A stretch of 6,737 nt of DNA from an uncultured Selenomonadaceae bacterium (GCA_905236665.1 CAJONF010000279.1:1-6737); one strand, 5' to 3'. Numbered from the stretch's first letter, positions 1 through 5,633 are shown. Translations and numbers: made by a program. Notes: a model not told the origin generated them from the letters alone.

Positions 1-500
1 AAAAGCACTTCGCCTTTTTTGGCGGGTACAGCGTTTAAAACTTCAACAATCGAATTATCTTTTATGCGGGCGGCAAATTCATTGCGTGGAATTTTTTTCT
101 TAAAGCCGTAATAGAGCCGCGAATTTTTTTCAGCATCGAGAACATACCACATCTCACTTTTGCCGAGTTGCCCTTCATGAATCAAAGCGTAATCGTCGGT
201 CGGGTGCACCTGCACAGAAAGATTTTCTTTAGCGTCGATCAACTTTATCAAAATCGGGAAGTCGCTAAAATCGCGGCAGTTCGTGCCCAAAATTTTTGCG
301 CCGTTCATTTTGATATATTCAGCAATAGTTTTTCCAGCAAAATTTCCGTTCACAATGATTGATTCGCCGTCTGGATGGCATGACAAAACCCAAGCCTCCG
401 CTAAAATTTTTTTATCACAGTTCATGCCGAATTCATCTATCAGCCGCCGACCGCCCCAAAGATAATCTTTATAGGCGGGCTTCAATTTTAAAATTGCCAT
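1..500 (-). CDS. manA: Mannose-6-phosphate isomerase, class I (short Bacillus type), 3' end cut by window edge
   Basis: Cytosolic zinc enzyme interconverting mannose-6-phosphate and fructose-6-phosphate. Translating the minus strand from the ATG at 500 gives 166 open codons with no stop before the window edge. The start, MAILKLKPAYKDYLWGGRRL, is the typical N-terminus of this family (LKP-x-hydrophobic-WGG). The metal-site motif LSVQVHP lies at residues 94-100 (Q97 and H99 are the expected zinc ligands), and GKSEMWYVLDA at 113-123 supplies the ligand glutamate E116. The C-terminal half, including the usual AGTvHA histidine motif, lies outside the window. A ribosome site AAAGGAG (508-514) overlaps the stop codon of the upstream glycosyltransferase gene, 12 nt away, so this is the next cistron of the LPS operon. 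It may feed GDP-mannose or another mannose-derived sugar into surface polysaccharide (inference). The ADP-heptose route itself does not need it. Confidence 0.93.
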   Translation of the reverse strand, partial: MAILKLKPAYKDYLWGGRRLIDEFGMNCDKKILAEAWVLSCHPDGESIIVNGNFAGKTIAEYIKMNGAKILGTNCRDFSDFPILIKLIDAKENLSVQVHPTDDYALIHEGQLGKSEMWYVLDAEKNSRLYYGFKKKIPRNEFAARIKDNSIVEVLNAVPAKKGEVL

Positions 501-512
501 GAAAAAACTCCT

Positions 513-1544
513 TTATTCTAGCCCGAAACCCAAATTCCTAATGGCGTCAAGAACTTGAGCGGGCTTTACATTTTTTAAACAAAGCGGTTCGTCGCAAATT
601 TTTTTCGTGCACGGGCAACAAGGCTCACGGCTCGTCAGAGCAATGGCGTTTTTGTTAATCGGGTGCCAGCGATCGGGGCTTGTGCAACCATAAACCGTAA
701 CCATTTTTACGCCAGTCGTCGCGGCAATGTGTGTCGCGCCGGTGTCCACGGTGATAAATAAATCTGCACGCCTGAAAAGTTCCGCCAAATCCGTCAGTGA
801 AGTTTCACCACAAAAATTTTCAACCTCAAAACCAATTTCTTTTATGACTTCGTCAGCATAATCGCGATCATTTGGTGCACCGACGATAAAAAATGCTACA
901 GAATCTAGATTTTTTTTCAAATTTTGAACGACTTCGGCGAAATATTCTTTGCTCCACGTTTTTAGCGGAAAAGTCCCTTTAACACAAAGCGCAATTTTAA
1001 ATTTAGTTGCAGGCAGACGCTTTAGCAGATTTTCAGCAACTTTGGAAGATTTTTTAGGGAATTTCGGCGTTTCGTGACCAGAAATGTTAAAAAATTTGCG
1101 AATTATCTCTTGATAAGTCTCCGCTTGCAACGTTTTATTCAAATCGTGCGAAATTTCTATGACATCTGTATAAAAAATCGTCACGCGGCTTTTATTATCG
1201 TCAAAAACTTTCGACGGAACGACTCGGCGCGGAATTCCAGCAAAAAAAGTTAAAAGCGCGGGTCTAAGCTTCCTATCAAACGAAATTGCTAAGTCAAAAT
1301 CTCTTTTTTTTATTTCTTTGACGAGTTCGCGCATTTTTTTTAAAGAATTTTCCTTAGATTTGTAATTCAGGACAATAACATCGTCAATAACGGGGTTATC
1401 AATTACGGCGTCGGCAACAACAGATTTAACGAGCATAGTTATTCGCGTTTCGGGGAAATTTTTCTTAATTAGTGCAAGCGCGGACGTTGTAAGCACCACA
1501 TCTCCCAAATTTACCAGCGCATTGACCAAAATATTTTTAAACAT
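513..1544 (-). CDS. Glycosyltransferase family 9, ADP-heptose:LPS heptosyltransferase-like
   Basis: Predicted inner-membrane-associated GT-B enzyme that transfers heptose (or a related sugar) from a nucleotide donor to the lipid A-core acceptor. The N-terminus FKNILVNALVNLGDVVLTTS followed by a P.xx.xDDVIVL region is the standard family-9 opening. The donor-site signature VDTGATHIAATTGVKMVTVYG lies near residues 265-285, with threonine where many relatives have methionine (DTGxMHLAA). A cysteine cluster, CCPCTKKIC plus a further Cys, near the C-terminus is common in this family. Length (343 aa) is normal. The start chosen is the ATG at 1544: its GGAGG (1554-1558) is 9 nt away, whereas the ATG two codons upstream (1550) has only 3 nt of spacing. 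It overlaps the GT2 gene by 8 nt and is followed after 12 nt by manA. Which heptosyltransferase (I, II, III or other) cannot be told from sequence alone. Confidence 0.88.
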   Translation of the reverse strand: MFKNILVNALVNLGDVVLTTSALALIKKNFPETRITMLVKSVVADAVIDNPVIDDVIVLNYKSKENSLKKMRELVKEIKKRDFDLAISFDRKLRPALLTFFAGIPRRVVPSKVFDDNKSRVTIFYTDVIEISHDLNKTLQAETYQEIIRKFFNISGHETPKFPKKSSKVAENLLKRLPATKFKIALCVKGTFPLKTWSKEYFAEVVQNLKKNLDSVAFFIVGAPNDRDYADEVIKEIGFEVENFCGETSLTDLAELFRRADLFITVDTGATHIAATTGVKMVTVYGCTSPDRWHPINKNAIALTSREPCCPCTKKICDEPLCLKNVKPAQVLDAIRNLGFGLE

Positions 1545-2325
1545 CGTCATTTTCCTCCGTCACGTGAACATTTTCTTTGCCGAAGTAAAAAAGTTTAACA
1601 TATTTTGCCATAGTGTAAAAATAATGAAAACCCGCCAGGATAAAACCAATTCGCCCGTCCAAAAAGCCGCCGCGTAAAAAATACATTCTAAAACTCGCCC
1701 AAATTGGGTGCAAAATCATATCCAAAACGTTCGCAGATTTGCCCTCTTCGTGCGCTTTTTTTGCCGCAAGCGTCGTGTAAAAATTCAATTTATTAAAATA
1801 GTGATTCCAATCGCGGTAGGGATAGTGGACGAGATAAGCCGATTCTGGAAAATTTTTTTCTGTGCACGTGTGATGAATTTGCGGATGAACAAAGCCCGTC
1901 ACGTAACTATTTTCCGCCGGGAAAAGGCGCGTGACATAATCTGGGAACCAGCCGCCATGTTTTAGCGGTTGCCCCCAAAAATAACTCAATCGCGCCGTTC
2001 TATAAGCAAAATTTTTATCATCAGACGCCAAAATTTTTTTTATTTCGGCAGAAAGTTCAGGCGTTGCTCGTTCATCGGCGTCAATAAAAAAAACCCAATC
2101 AAATTTTGCCTGCTTAATCGCAAAAGTTTGTTGACCGCCCCAATCGCCCGCCAAAGCGCGCTGAATTACACGTGCGCCGAGGCTTTCAGAGAGTTTTTTT
2201 GTCGAATCGGTGCTAAAATCGTCAATAACAACGACTTCATCGGCAAAATCTTTGACACTTTTTATACACGCGCTGATAAATTTTTCTTCATTCTTCGCCA
2301 AAATCAAAACAGAAACTTTAGCCAT
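1537..2325 (-). CDS. Glycosyltransferase family 2, WaaE/KdtX-like LPS core glycosyltransferase
   Basis: A 262-aa GT-A enzyme. It opens with VSVLILAKNEE (residues 4-14), the usual GT2 nucleotide-binding strand, followed by VVVIDDFSTDST (31-42) and a DxD-type metal/donor motif, IDADE, at 81-85. The run DWGGQQTFAI (61-70) and the block WFPDYVTRLFP (126-136) with VHPQIHH further on are characteristic of the LPS-core WaaE-like subgroup (beta-1,4-glucosyltransferase in enterobacteria). The C-terminal third (about 203-245) is rich in hydrophobic and aromatic residues, which suggests peripheral membrane association. GGAGG (2332-2336) with a 6-nt spacer supports the ATG at 2325. The start overlaps the stop of the small antitoxin-like gene by 8 nt, and the 3' end overlaps the heptosyltransferase start by 8 nt, so expression is probably coupled on both sides. 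The exact sugar added is unknown. Confidence 0.88.
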   Translation of the reverse strand: MAKVSVLILAKNEEKFISACIKSVKDFADEVVVIDDFSTDSTKKLSESLGARVIQRALAGDWGGQQTFAIKQAKFDWVFFIDADERATPELSAEIKKILASDDKNFAYRTARLSYFWGQPLKHGGWFPDYVTRLFPAENSYVTGFVHPQIHHTCTEKNFPESAYLVHYPYRDWNHYFNKLNFYTTLAAKKAHEEGKSANVLDMILHPIWASFRMYFLRGGFLDGRIGFILAGFHYFYTMAKYVKLFYFGKENVHVTEENDDV

Positions 2326-2539
2326 TCAATTCCTCCAAAAATATTTTTTCGTGAGCATGGACGGGCATTAATCTTGAAATTTGTTCGTCTGTCAATTCCG
2401 GACAGTCTTCATCGCAAAAAATTTCTTCGTCAAAGTTATTTATTTCCGATAATTCCCTTAAAGCCTGTTTTTTAAAGTTTTTTATTTCATTTTCGGTCGG
2501 CGTTGACGGCTCATTTATTAAAATTCTAACGATCGACAT
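2318..2539 (-). CDS. Small acidic antitoxin-like protein, partner of a truncated BrnT toxin
   Basis: A 73-aa acidic protein starting MSIVRILINEP, with the segment FCDEDCPELTDEQISRL in its centre. I recognise this D/E-D-x-PELTDEQ pattern from small proteins encoded next to BrnT toxins; the full BrnA antitoxin also carries a C-terminal ribbon-helix-helix domain, which this protein lacks. The neighbourhood supports the assignment: immediately upstream on the same strand, overlapping by 22 nt, lies an open frame encoding the C-terminal two thirds of a BrnT protein, the normal toxin-first order. An AAAGGGTG site sits 8 nt before the ATG. Its stop codon overlaps the GT2 start by 8 nt, so the gene is now wired into the LPS operon. 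Role as antitoxin is inferred; with its toxin broken it may be an orphan, an anti-addiction factor or merely a coupling spacer. Confidence 0.6.
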   Translation of the reverse strand: MSIVRILINEPSTPTENEIKNFKKQALRELSEINNFDEEIFCDEDCPELTDEQISRLMPVHAHEKIFLEELNG

Positions 2540-2715
2540 AAATATTTCACCCTTTCTCTTTTTGTAGCACGTCGCGCAGAAATTAATCGCGTAAATTCGC
2601 CTCGCTCGGTATAAACGACAAATAAAATATCATTTACACGCCCGATTGTAATATATCGTAATTCTTCTTCGCTGTGAGAGTCATCAATTTCTTCCAGACG
2701 AAATTTATCCTCAAG
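2518..2715 (-). pseudogene. brnT: brnT toxin remnant, N-terminus missing
   Basis: This minus-strand frame encodes about 65 residues that match the C-terminal part of BrnT-family ribonuclease toxins (RelE-like fold): ...EEIDDSHSEEELRYITIG, then RVNDILFVVYTERGEFTR, then LISARRATKRERVKYL. The hallmark BrnT N-terminus (FxWDxxKnxxNxxKHgxsFeeA) is absent. Going upstream, the frame enters the 3' end of the glycosyltransferase gene, contains no ATG, GTG or TTG start, and meets a stop at 2815-2817. The recognisable homology begins within a few bases of the glycosyltransferase stop codon (2718-2720), which suggests a deletion or join at that point removed roughly 25-30 codons. The remaining frame is uninterrupted to its TAA at 2518-2520, so the damage may be recent. 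The family assignment is confident; lack of function is inferred. Confidence 0.8.
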
Positions 2716-2717
2716 AT

Positions 2718-3851
2718 TCAGCCTCGTATAATTTTTTCCAAACGCCGTGCAAAGTTCGTTGGCGAAAAATCTTCGCCCGCCGCCTTGAGATTTTCTGAAT
2801 AAGTTGGAAAATTTTTATCGAAATCGTTAATAAAAGTTTCCAGGATGCGTGAAAGTTCATTTTGATCGCCGCTTTTGAAAGTTTCACCGATTTTATACAG
2901 ATCAAAAACTTCGGGATTCATATCGTCGCTTGCAACGACCGGCTTGCCAAAACCAATCGCCGTAAAAAGCATTCCGCCCCAATGATAACGATAGCGCGGC
3001 GCAGAATAGGGCATTAAAAGCGCGTCCACGCCCAAAATTGCACGTTGCCACTCCGCGCCGATTAAACCTTTGTGCAAAAAACTTAATTTTTCGTCGCCGC
3101 TGTACTGTTTAATAATTTTTTCAAAATCGTCGGCGTCCTCGGCGTGCATTGTTGAGCCTTGAACCTGCAATTTAACTTTTCTTGTATAATTTCCGCTCAA
3201 AAACACGTCCAAAAGCCCGCGCAGATTTTTTTCGCGCCGATATTGACCAAAAAATCCAATTTTCAAAAAGTCAGGATTTAGGATTTGGGATTTAGGGAAT
3301 GACAGATCGCGGGCGGTATATGTCGGTGGATAGATTGTAAAAATATTTTCGCGCTTTTCACCAAAAATATTATCGGTGAACGTCAGCACCACGGGTTTTA
3401 TATTTTTATTTAAAGAAATTTTATCAGCTTCTGCCAAAAATTTTGGAGCTTCAGCGGGATTTATGCCGTGCAAAATAAAAATCAGCGGCACGGAAATATT
3501 TTTTAGCGAATTATGATTCAAAGCGCGCAAATATCTGTAAGTTGACGTGGGAATTATCAGCGCGTCAAAATTTTTTTCCGCATTTGCAAGCTGATTATAC
3601 CAACGTTGGCGATTTATCTCACGTTTAGCGGCGGAAAAGATTTTTTTCAGCCCGCGAGAATTTGTATACGTCACGGCGTCGCCTTTTAGACGATTTACCG
3701 GCGTTTTGTAGTCAAATTGAAAAGAAAAATTTTCCGGAACGTAAAATTCTACCAAATGACCAAGATTTTTAAATTCCTCGACTAAAATTCTGTCAAATTC
3801 GACCTCGTGACCGCCGGGCGTCATTATGTTTTCAAAAATTGCAATTTTCAC
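2718..3851 (-). CDS. GT-B fold glycosyltransferase (GT4/GT1-like), LPS operon
   Basis: A 377-aa enzyme beginning (M)KIAIFENIMTPGGHEVEFDR, the first Rossmann strand and glycine loop of a GT-B donor/acceptor domain. The C-terminal donor domain starts near residue 197 with IGFFGQYRREKN (the usual FxGR-xxxEKN motif), followed by LQVQGS (228-233), LSFLHKGL (256-263), DALLMPYS (276-283) and GGMLFTAIGFGKPVVASDD (292-310). The usual E-x7-E pair of this last motif is not present. The start chosen is the GTG at 3851, with GAGGT (3859-3863) 7 nt upstream. A longer frame beginning at a TTG (3971) would overlap the DUF535 gene by 140 nt and adds no family homology. With the GTG start the overlap is 20 nt. 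The stop lies directly against the brnT remnant. Donor and acceptor sugars are unknown; role in LPS core or surface glycan is inferred from the operon. Confidence 0.82.
   Translation of the reverse strand: MKIAIFENIMTPGGHEVEFDRILVEEFKNLGHLVEFYVPENFSFQFDYKTPVNRLKGDAVTYTNSRGLKKIFSAAKREINRQRWYNQLANAEKNFDALIIPTSTYRYLRALNHNSLKNISVPLIFILHGINPAEAPKFLAEADKISLNKNIKPVVLTFTDNIFGEKRENIFTIYPPTYTARDLSFPKSQILNPDFLKIGFFGQYRREKNLRGLLDVFLSGNYTRKVKLQVQGSTMHAEDADDFEKIIKQYSGDEKLSFLHKGLIGAEWQRAILGVDALLMPYSAPRYRYHWGGMLFTAIGFGKPVVASDDMNPEVFDLYKIGETFKSGDQNELSRILETFINDFDKNFPTYSENLKAAGEDFSPTNFARRLEKIIRG
3273..3297. repeat. Three-copy heptanucleotide tandem repeat inside the GT-B glycosyltransferase gene
   Basis: On the plus strand the units are AGGATTT, AGGATTT, GGGATTT and a partial AGGG. 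They encode the linker FPKSQILNPD (about residues 185-194) between the two GT-B domains. Seven is not a multiple of three, so gain or loss of one unit would shift the reading frame. Confidence 0.75.
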
Positions 3852-4767
3852 GTTTAAAACCTCGTAGATTTTCGGCAACCGCCGCGTCCAATTCGTCAAG
3901 CAAAGCAAATCTTCGCCGATATTGTGCCCTTTTGTGCGAAGGAATTTCTTCAAAAGTTTTTCGCGGCTCAATCAGCGGCAATTCATAAAATCTTTTATCA
4001 TTTGTCGACACGCCGCCCGCCTCCGCCCAAAAATCGCTGAACGAAGTCTTTAATTTTCTGTCGCGGCGGACGTGATTGTTAGCGTAATAGCCTTCGTTCG
4101 TCACGGCGAAAATTTTTTTTACGCCAAAAGACCTGGCAACTGCCTGCGCGGCGTACAAAATTAGATTTTTTGTGCGGTAAGCGTGACATTTTTTAGTAAT
4201 TCGCTTAATGATTTCCTTTGCATCGTCAAAATTCGGTCCTTGCATAGCTCCAATCCACATTGACCACGCGCCGTCACGATTTATCAAATTATCTCGCGAA
4301 ATCCAAAACAAAATCTGATAAACGGGCACGCCGCTGGGCAAATTGAACATTACGGCGGCTAAACCTTCTTTTCGCTGACCGGATTCAGCGCATAAAACCA
4401 AATTCATTCCGCCGAGCGTTTCGTCAAGCGGCATATTCCACAGCTTAATTTTTTTATCGCCGTAAAGCTTCAAAATAAAAGTTTCGTCGAAATTCGCCGA
4501 CAAAAATTCCATATTCTCTTCGATTAGGCGCGTTCGCTCCTCAAAAGTAGATTTATGATAAAAAAATGCCCGCGTAGCCTGTTCGTAGACAAAAGGATAA
4601 CCCGCCGCAACTTTTTTCATCAAATCCGACTGCTCAAAAAAATTTTCAAGGTGATTCATGCGTTGGGGGTGCAGACAACACCGCGCAATAAAAACCGCAA
4701 AGCGATGAGCCTCCCGCGGATTATTTAAATCGTAAATTTTTTTACCAAGCTCGATAAAATTGCTCAT
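3832..4767 (-). CDS. DUF535 / VirK-YbjX family protein
   Basis: A 311-aa protein of the DUF535 family (VirK of Salmonella/Shigella, YbjX of E. coli), whose members are linked to outer-membrane integrity, virulence and resistance to cationic peptides; no enzymatic activity is established that I know of. Family landmarks are clear: an N-terminal helix PREAHRFAVFIARCCLHP (17-34), the central core IGAMQGPNFDDAKEIIKRITK (172-192), the segment NLILYAAQAVARSFGVKKIFAVTNEGY (201-227), KTSFSDFWAEAGG (240-252), and a basic C-terminal stretch SHKRAQYRRRFALLDEL (277-293). Length is typical, and I see no signal peptide or membrane helix. The ATG at 4767 overlaps the gmhB stop as ATGA, with GGAGA just upstream. 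Sitting between gmhB and glycosyltransferases in a coupled operon, it is likely to act in LPS/outer-membrane assembly (inference). Confidence 0.87.
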   Translation of the reverse strand: MSNFIELGKKIYDLNNPREAHRFAVFIARCCLHPQRMNHLENFFEQSDLMKKVAAGYPFVYEQATRAFFYHKSTFEERTRLIEENMEFLSANFDETFILKLYGDKKIKLWNMPLDETLGGMNLVLCAESGQRKEGLAAVMFNLPSGVPVYQILFWISRDNLINRDGAWSMWIGAMQGPNFDDAKEIIKRITKKCHAYRTKNLILYAAQAVARSFGVKKIFAVTNEGYYANNHVRRDRKLKTSFSDFWAEAGGVSTNDKRFYELPLIEPRKTFEEIPSHKRAQYRRRFALLDELDAAVAENLRGFKRENCNF

Positions 4768-5270
4768 AATTTCTCCAATTCGGCTTTCACAGCGTCGAAT
4801 AAATTGCCGCCCGTGAAAAAAATTCCTGCGCGAAGACCCGCCGCCTTTGCCGCCGCGATGTCACGTTCACTGTCGCCGAAAAGAATTGACTGCGCGGGGT
4901 CTATGTCCAAATCTTTGCACGCTTGCAGAATCAAACCAGGTTTTGGCTTGCGACAATCGCAAACGACGCTGAAATTTTTGACAATTCCTTCTGGGTGGTG
5001 CGGACAATAATAAAAAGCGTCGATGTGTGCGCCAATTTCCGAAAATTTTTTCTGCATGAAGTCATGAATTTTATCAACTTCCTGCGCCGTGTACAATCCG
5101 CGAGCAATTCCACCCTGATTTGTGACGACGACAGTTAAAAATCCGCGCTCATTGCAAAGTTTAATCGCCTCGCGTGCGCCGTCAATCAATTTAATTTTTT
5201 CAATTTGCCAGATATAACCGGCTTCTTCATTTAAAACGCCGTCTCTGTCAAAAAAAATCGCTCGTCTCAT
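4764..5270 (-). CDS. gmhB: D-glycero-D-manno-heptose 1,7-bisphosphate 7-phosphatase
   Basis: HAD-family phosphatase that removes the 7-phosphate from heptose 1,7-bisphosphate on the way to ADP-heptose for LPS core. The nucleophile motif FFDRDGVLNEE has D8 and D10; motif II is TNQ at 50-52; the zinc-site residues C89, H91, C104 and C106 lie in CPHHPEG and CDCRKPKPG; motif IV is FGDSERD at 131-137. The C-x-H...C-x-C zinc site is the feature that separates GmhB-type (and HisB-N) phosphatases from most HAD enzymes, and its spacing matches E. coli GmhB. The start chosen is the ATG at 5270 (168 aa) with AGGAG (5279-5283) 8 nt away. An in-frame TTG at 5330 would add 20 residues without family similarity. 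It is the first gene of the operon, and the next gene starts in a 4-nt ATGA overlap. GmhA and HldE/HldA are not in the window. Confidence 0.92.
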   Translation of the reverse strand: MRRAIFFDRDGVLNEEAGYIWQIEKIKLIDGAREAIKLCNERGFLTVVVTNQGGIARGLYTAQEVDKIHDFMQKKFSEIGAHIDAFYYCPHHPEGIVKNFSVVCDCRKPKPGLILQACKDLDIDPAQSILFGDSERDIAAAKAAGLRAGIFFTGGNLFDAVKAELEKL

Positions 5271-5342
5271 CTGAAATACTCCTAAAAAATTTTTTAGTTG
5301 ATTCTTCGCGTGAATAATAATTTCCTGCAAAGAGATTGCGCT
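5271..5342 (-). promoter_or_regulatory. Leader and presumed promoter region of the gmhB-manA operon
   Basis: This is the only noncoding stretch upstream of gmhB after the preceding terminator, so the operon promoter is expected here. A TATTAT hexamer (minus strand, 5314-5319; one mismatch to TATAAT) is the best -10 candidate, but I find no convincing -35 at 16-18 nt. The predicted leader carries the gmhB ribosome site AGGAG (5279-5283), which touches the perfect 16-bp palindrome at 5282-5297. Promoter call is weak; read-through from the upstream gene could also contribute. Confidence 0.25.
5282..5297. repeat. Perfect 16-bp AT palindrome next to gmhB ribosome site
   Basis: CTAAAAAATTTTTTAG reads the same on both strands. 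On the gmhB mRNA its last two bases are the first two of AGGAG. It could form only a weak stem in RNA; as DNA it is a strongly A/T-tract, possibly bent or protein-bound, site. The same A-tract/T-tract core is frequent in this window, so chance plus composition is a fair alternative. Confidence 0.5.
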
Positions 5343-5371
5343 AAAAAAAACGACCCCGCTTGACGAGATCG
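5343..5371 (-). terminator. Rho-independent terminator after the 57-aa gene
   Basis: On the minus strand, CGATCTCG and CGGGGTCG form an 8-bp stem (two G:T pairs) around the loop TCAAG (5351-5371), followed by eight T (5343-5350). It lies 11 nt past the stop of the small gene at 5382, where a terminator is expected, and separates it from the gmhB operon. On the plus strand the G:T pairs become C:A mismatches, so it should act mainly on the minus strand. Confidence 0.85.
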
Positions 5372-5381
5372 CTTTTTTATT

Positions 5382-5555
5382 TTAGTCTTTACGTCCGGAT
5401 AATTTTCCGTCGCTTGCAGATTGTTTTTTACGCGCTTCAGATTGTTTAACTTTGTCGCCGAGTTTTTTTACAGAACCTTGAGCATTTTCTTCATCTTTTA
5501 TGCCGCGAGCCAAATTTTTCAACTTGTCCGCCATGCCTGAACCTAATTTCGCCAT
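5382..5555 (-). CDS. Small highly charged protein, unrecognised (57 aa)
   Basis: I do not recognise a family. The protein is 57 residues with 12 Lys and 3 Arg against 8 Asp/Glu, so it is strongly basic, and it has no Cys, His, Pro, Thr or aromatic residue. Residues 1-20 (MAKLGSGMADKLKNLARGIK) put hydrophobic L4, M8, L12, L15 and I19 on one face of a helix; the rest (KKLGDKVKQSEARKKQSASD...) looks disordered. The start chosen is the ATG at 5555, because GAGGTG (5562-5567) has a 6-nt spacer to it; a GTG at 5564 overlaps that ribosome site and is unlikely. A good terminator follows and a consensus-like promoter precedes, which supports a real, separately transcribed gene. It is divergent from the metal-sensor gene. 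It may be a membrane-surface or nucleic-acid-associated stress peptide, but this is a guess. Confidence 0.7.
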   Translation of the reverse strand: MAKLGSGMADKLKNLARGIKDEENAQGSVKKLGDKVKQSEARKKQSASDGKLSGRKD

Positions 5556-5573
5556 GCTACTCACCTCGCCAAA

Positions 5574-5602
5574 AATCTATCAAATTTTTATTGAACAGTC
5601 AA
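5574..5602 (-). promoter_or_regulatory. Predicted promoter of the 57-aa gene
   Basis: On the minus strand, TTGACT (5597-5602) and TAGATT (5574-5579) are separated by 17 nt. The predicted transcription start would be near 5567-5568, leaving a leader of only about 12 nt that just contains the GAGGTG ribosome site. The -35 is strong and the -10 moderate (4 of 6). Confidence 0.5.
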
Positions 5603-5609
5603 GCTTGAC
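5598..5609. promoter_or_regulatory. Perfect 12-bp palindrome covering both divergent -35 boxes
   Basis: GTCAAGCTTGAC is its own reverse complement and contains the TTGAC core of the -35 elements for both the leftward small gene and the rightward metal-sensor gene. A protein bound here would affect both promoters. The symmetry may be an operator or simply the consequence of two abutting -35 boxes. It does not resemble the G/C-tract operators described for CsoR-family proteins. Confidence 0.5.
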
Positions 5610-5633
5610 GCTACCGCCGGCTTAAAATAAAAT
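5605..5633 (+). promoter_or_regulatory. Predicted sigma-70/A promoter of the metal-sensor gene
   Basis: TTGACG (5605-5610) and TAAAAT (5628-5633) are separated by exactly 17 nt, 5 of 6 matches to consensus at each box. Transcription would start near 5640, giving a leader of about 17 nt with GGAGG (5647-5651) 6 nt before the ATG. The spacer contains a small GCCGGC palindrome (5616-5621), a possible place for repressor contact. Confidence 0.65.

Noticed and set aside
1969..2475. A 168-codon plus-strand open frame opposite the GT2 and antitoxin-like genes
   Set aside because: It shows no family motifs, has Ile/Phe/Arg-rich shadow composition, and lies antisense to two well-supported genes.
2711..2905. 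A 64-codon minus-strand frame overlapping the end of the GT-B gene, considered as a possible toxin N-terminus
   Set aside because: It has no BrnT N-terminal motif, is in a different frame from the remnant and ends at 2711, so it cannot supply the missing part without several changes.
3273..3297. A minimal CRISPR-type or mobile-element repeat
   Set aside because: The units are contiguous 7-mers with no spacers, and they keep the glycosyltransferase frame open; this is a simple tandem repeat.
3852..3971. TTG-initiated 40-residue extension of the GT-B glycosyltransferase
   Set aside because: It would overlap the DUF535 gene by 140 nt, precedes the first Rossmann strand and has no family similarity; the GTG at 3851 has a well-placed GAGGT site.
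5271..5330. TTG-initiated 20-residue extension of gmhB
   Set aside because: GmhB proteins start just before the DRDG motif, and AGGAG is ideally spaced from the ATG at 5270.
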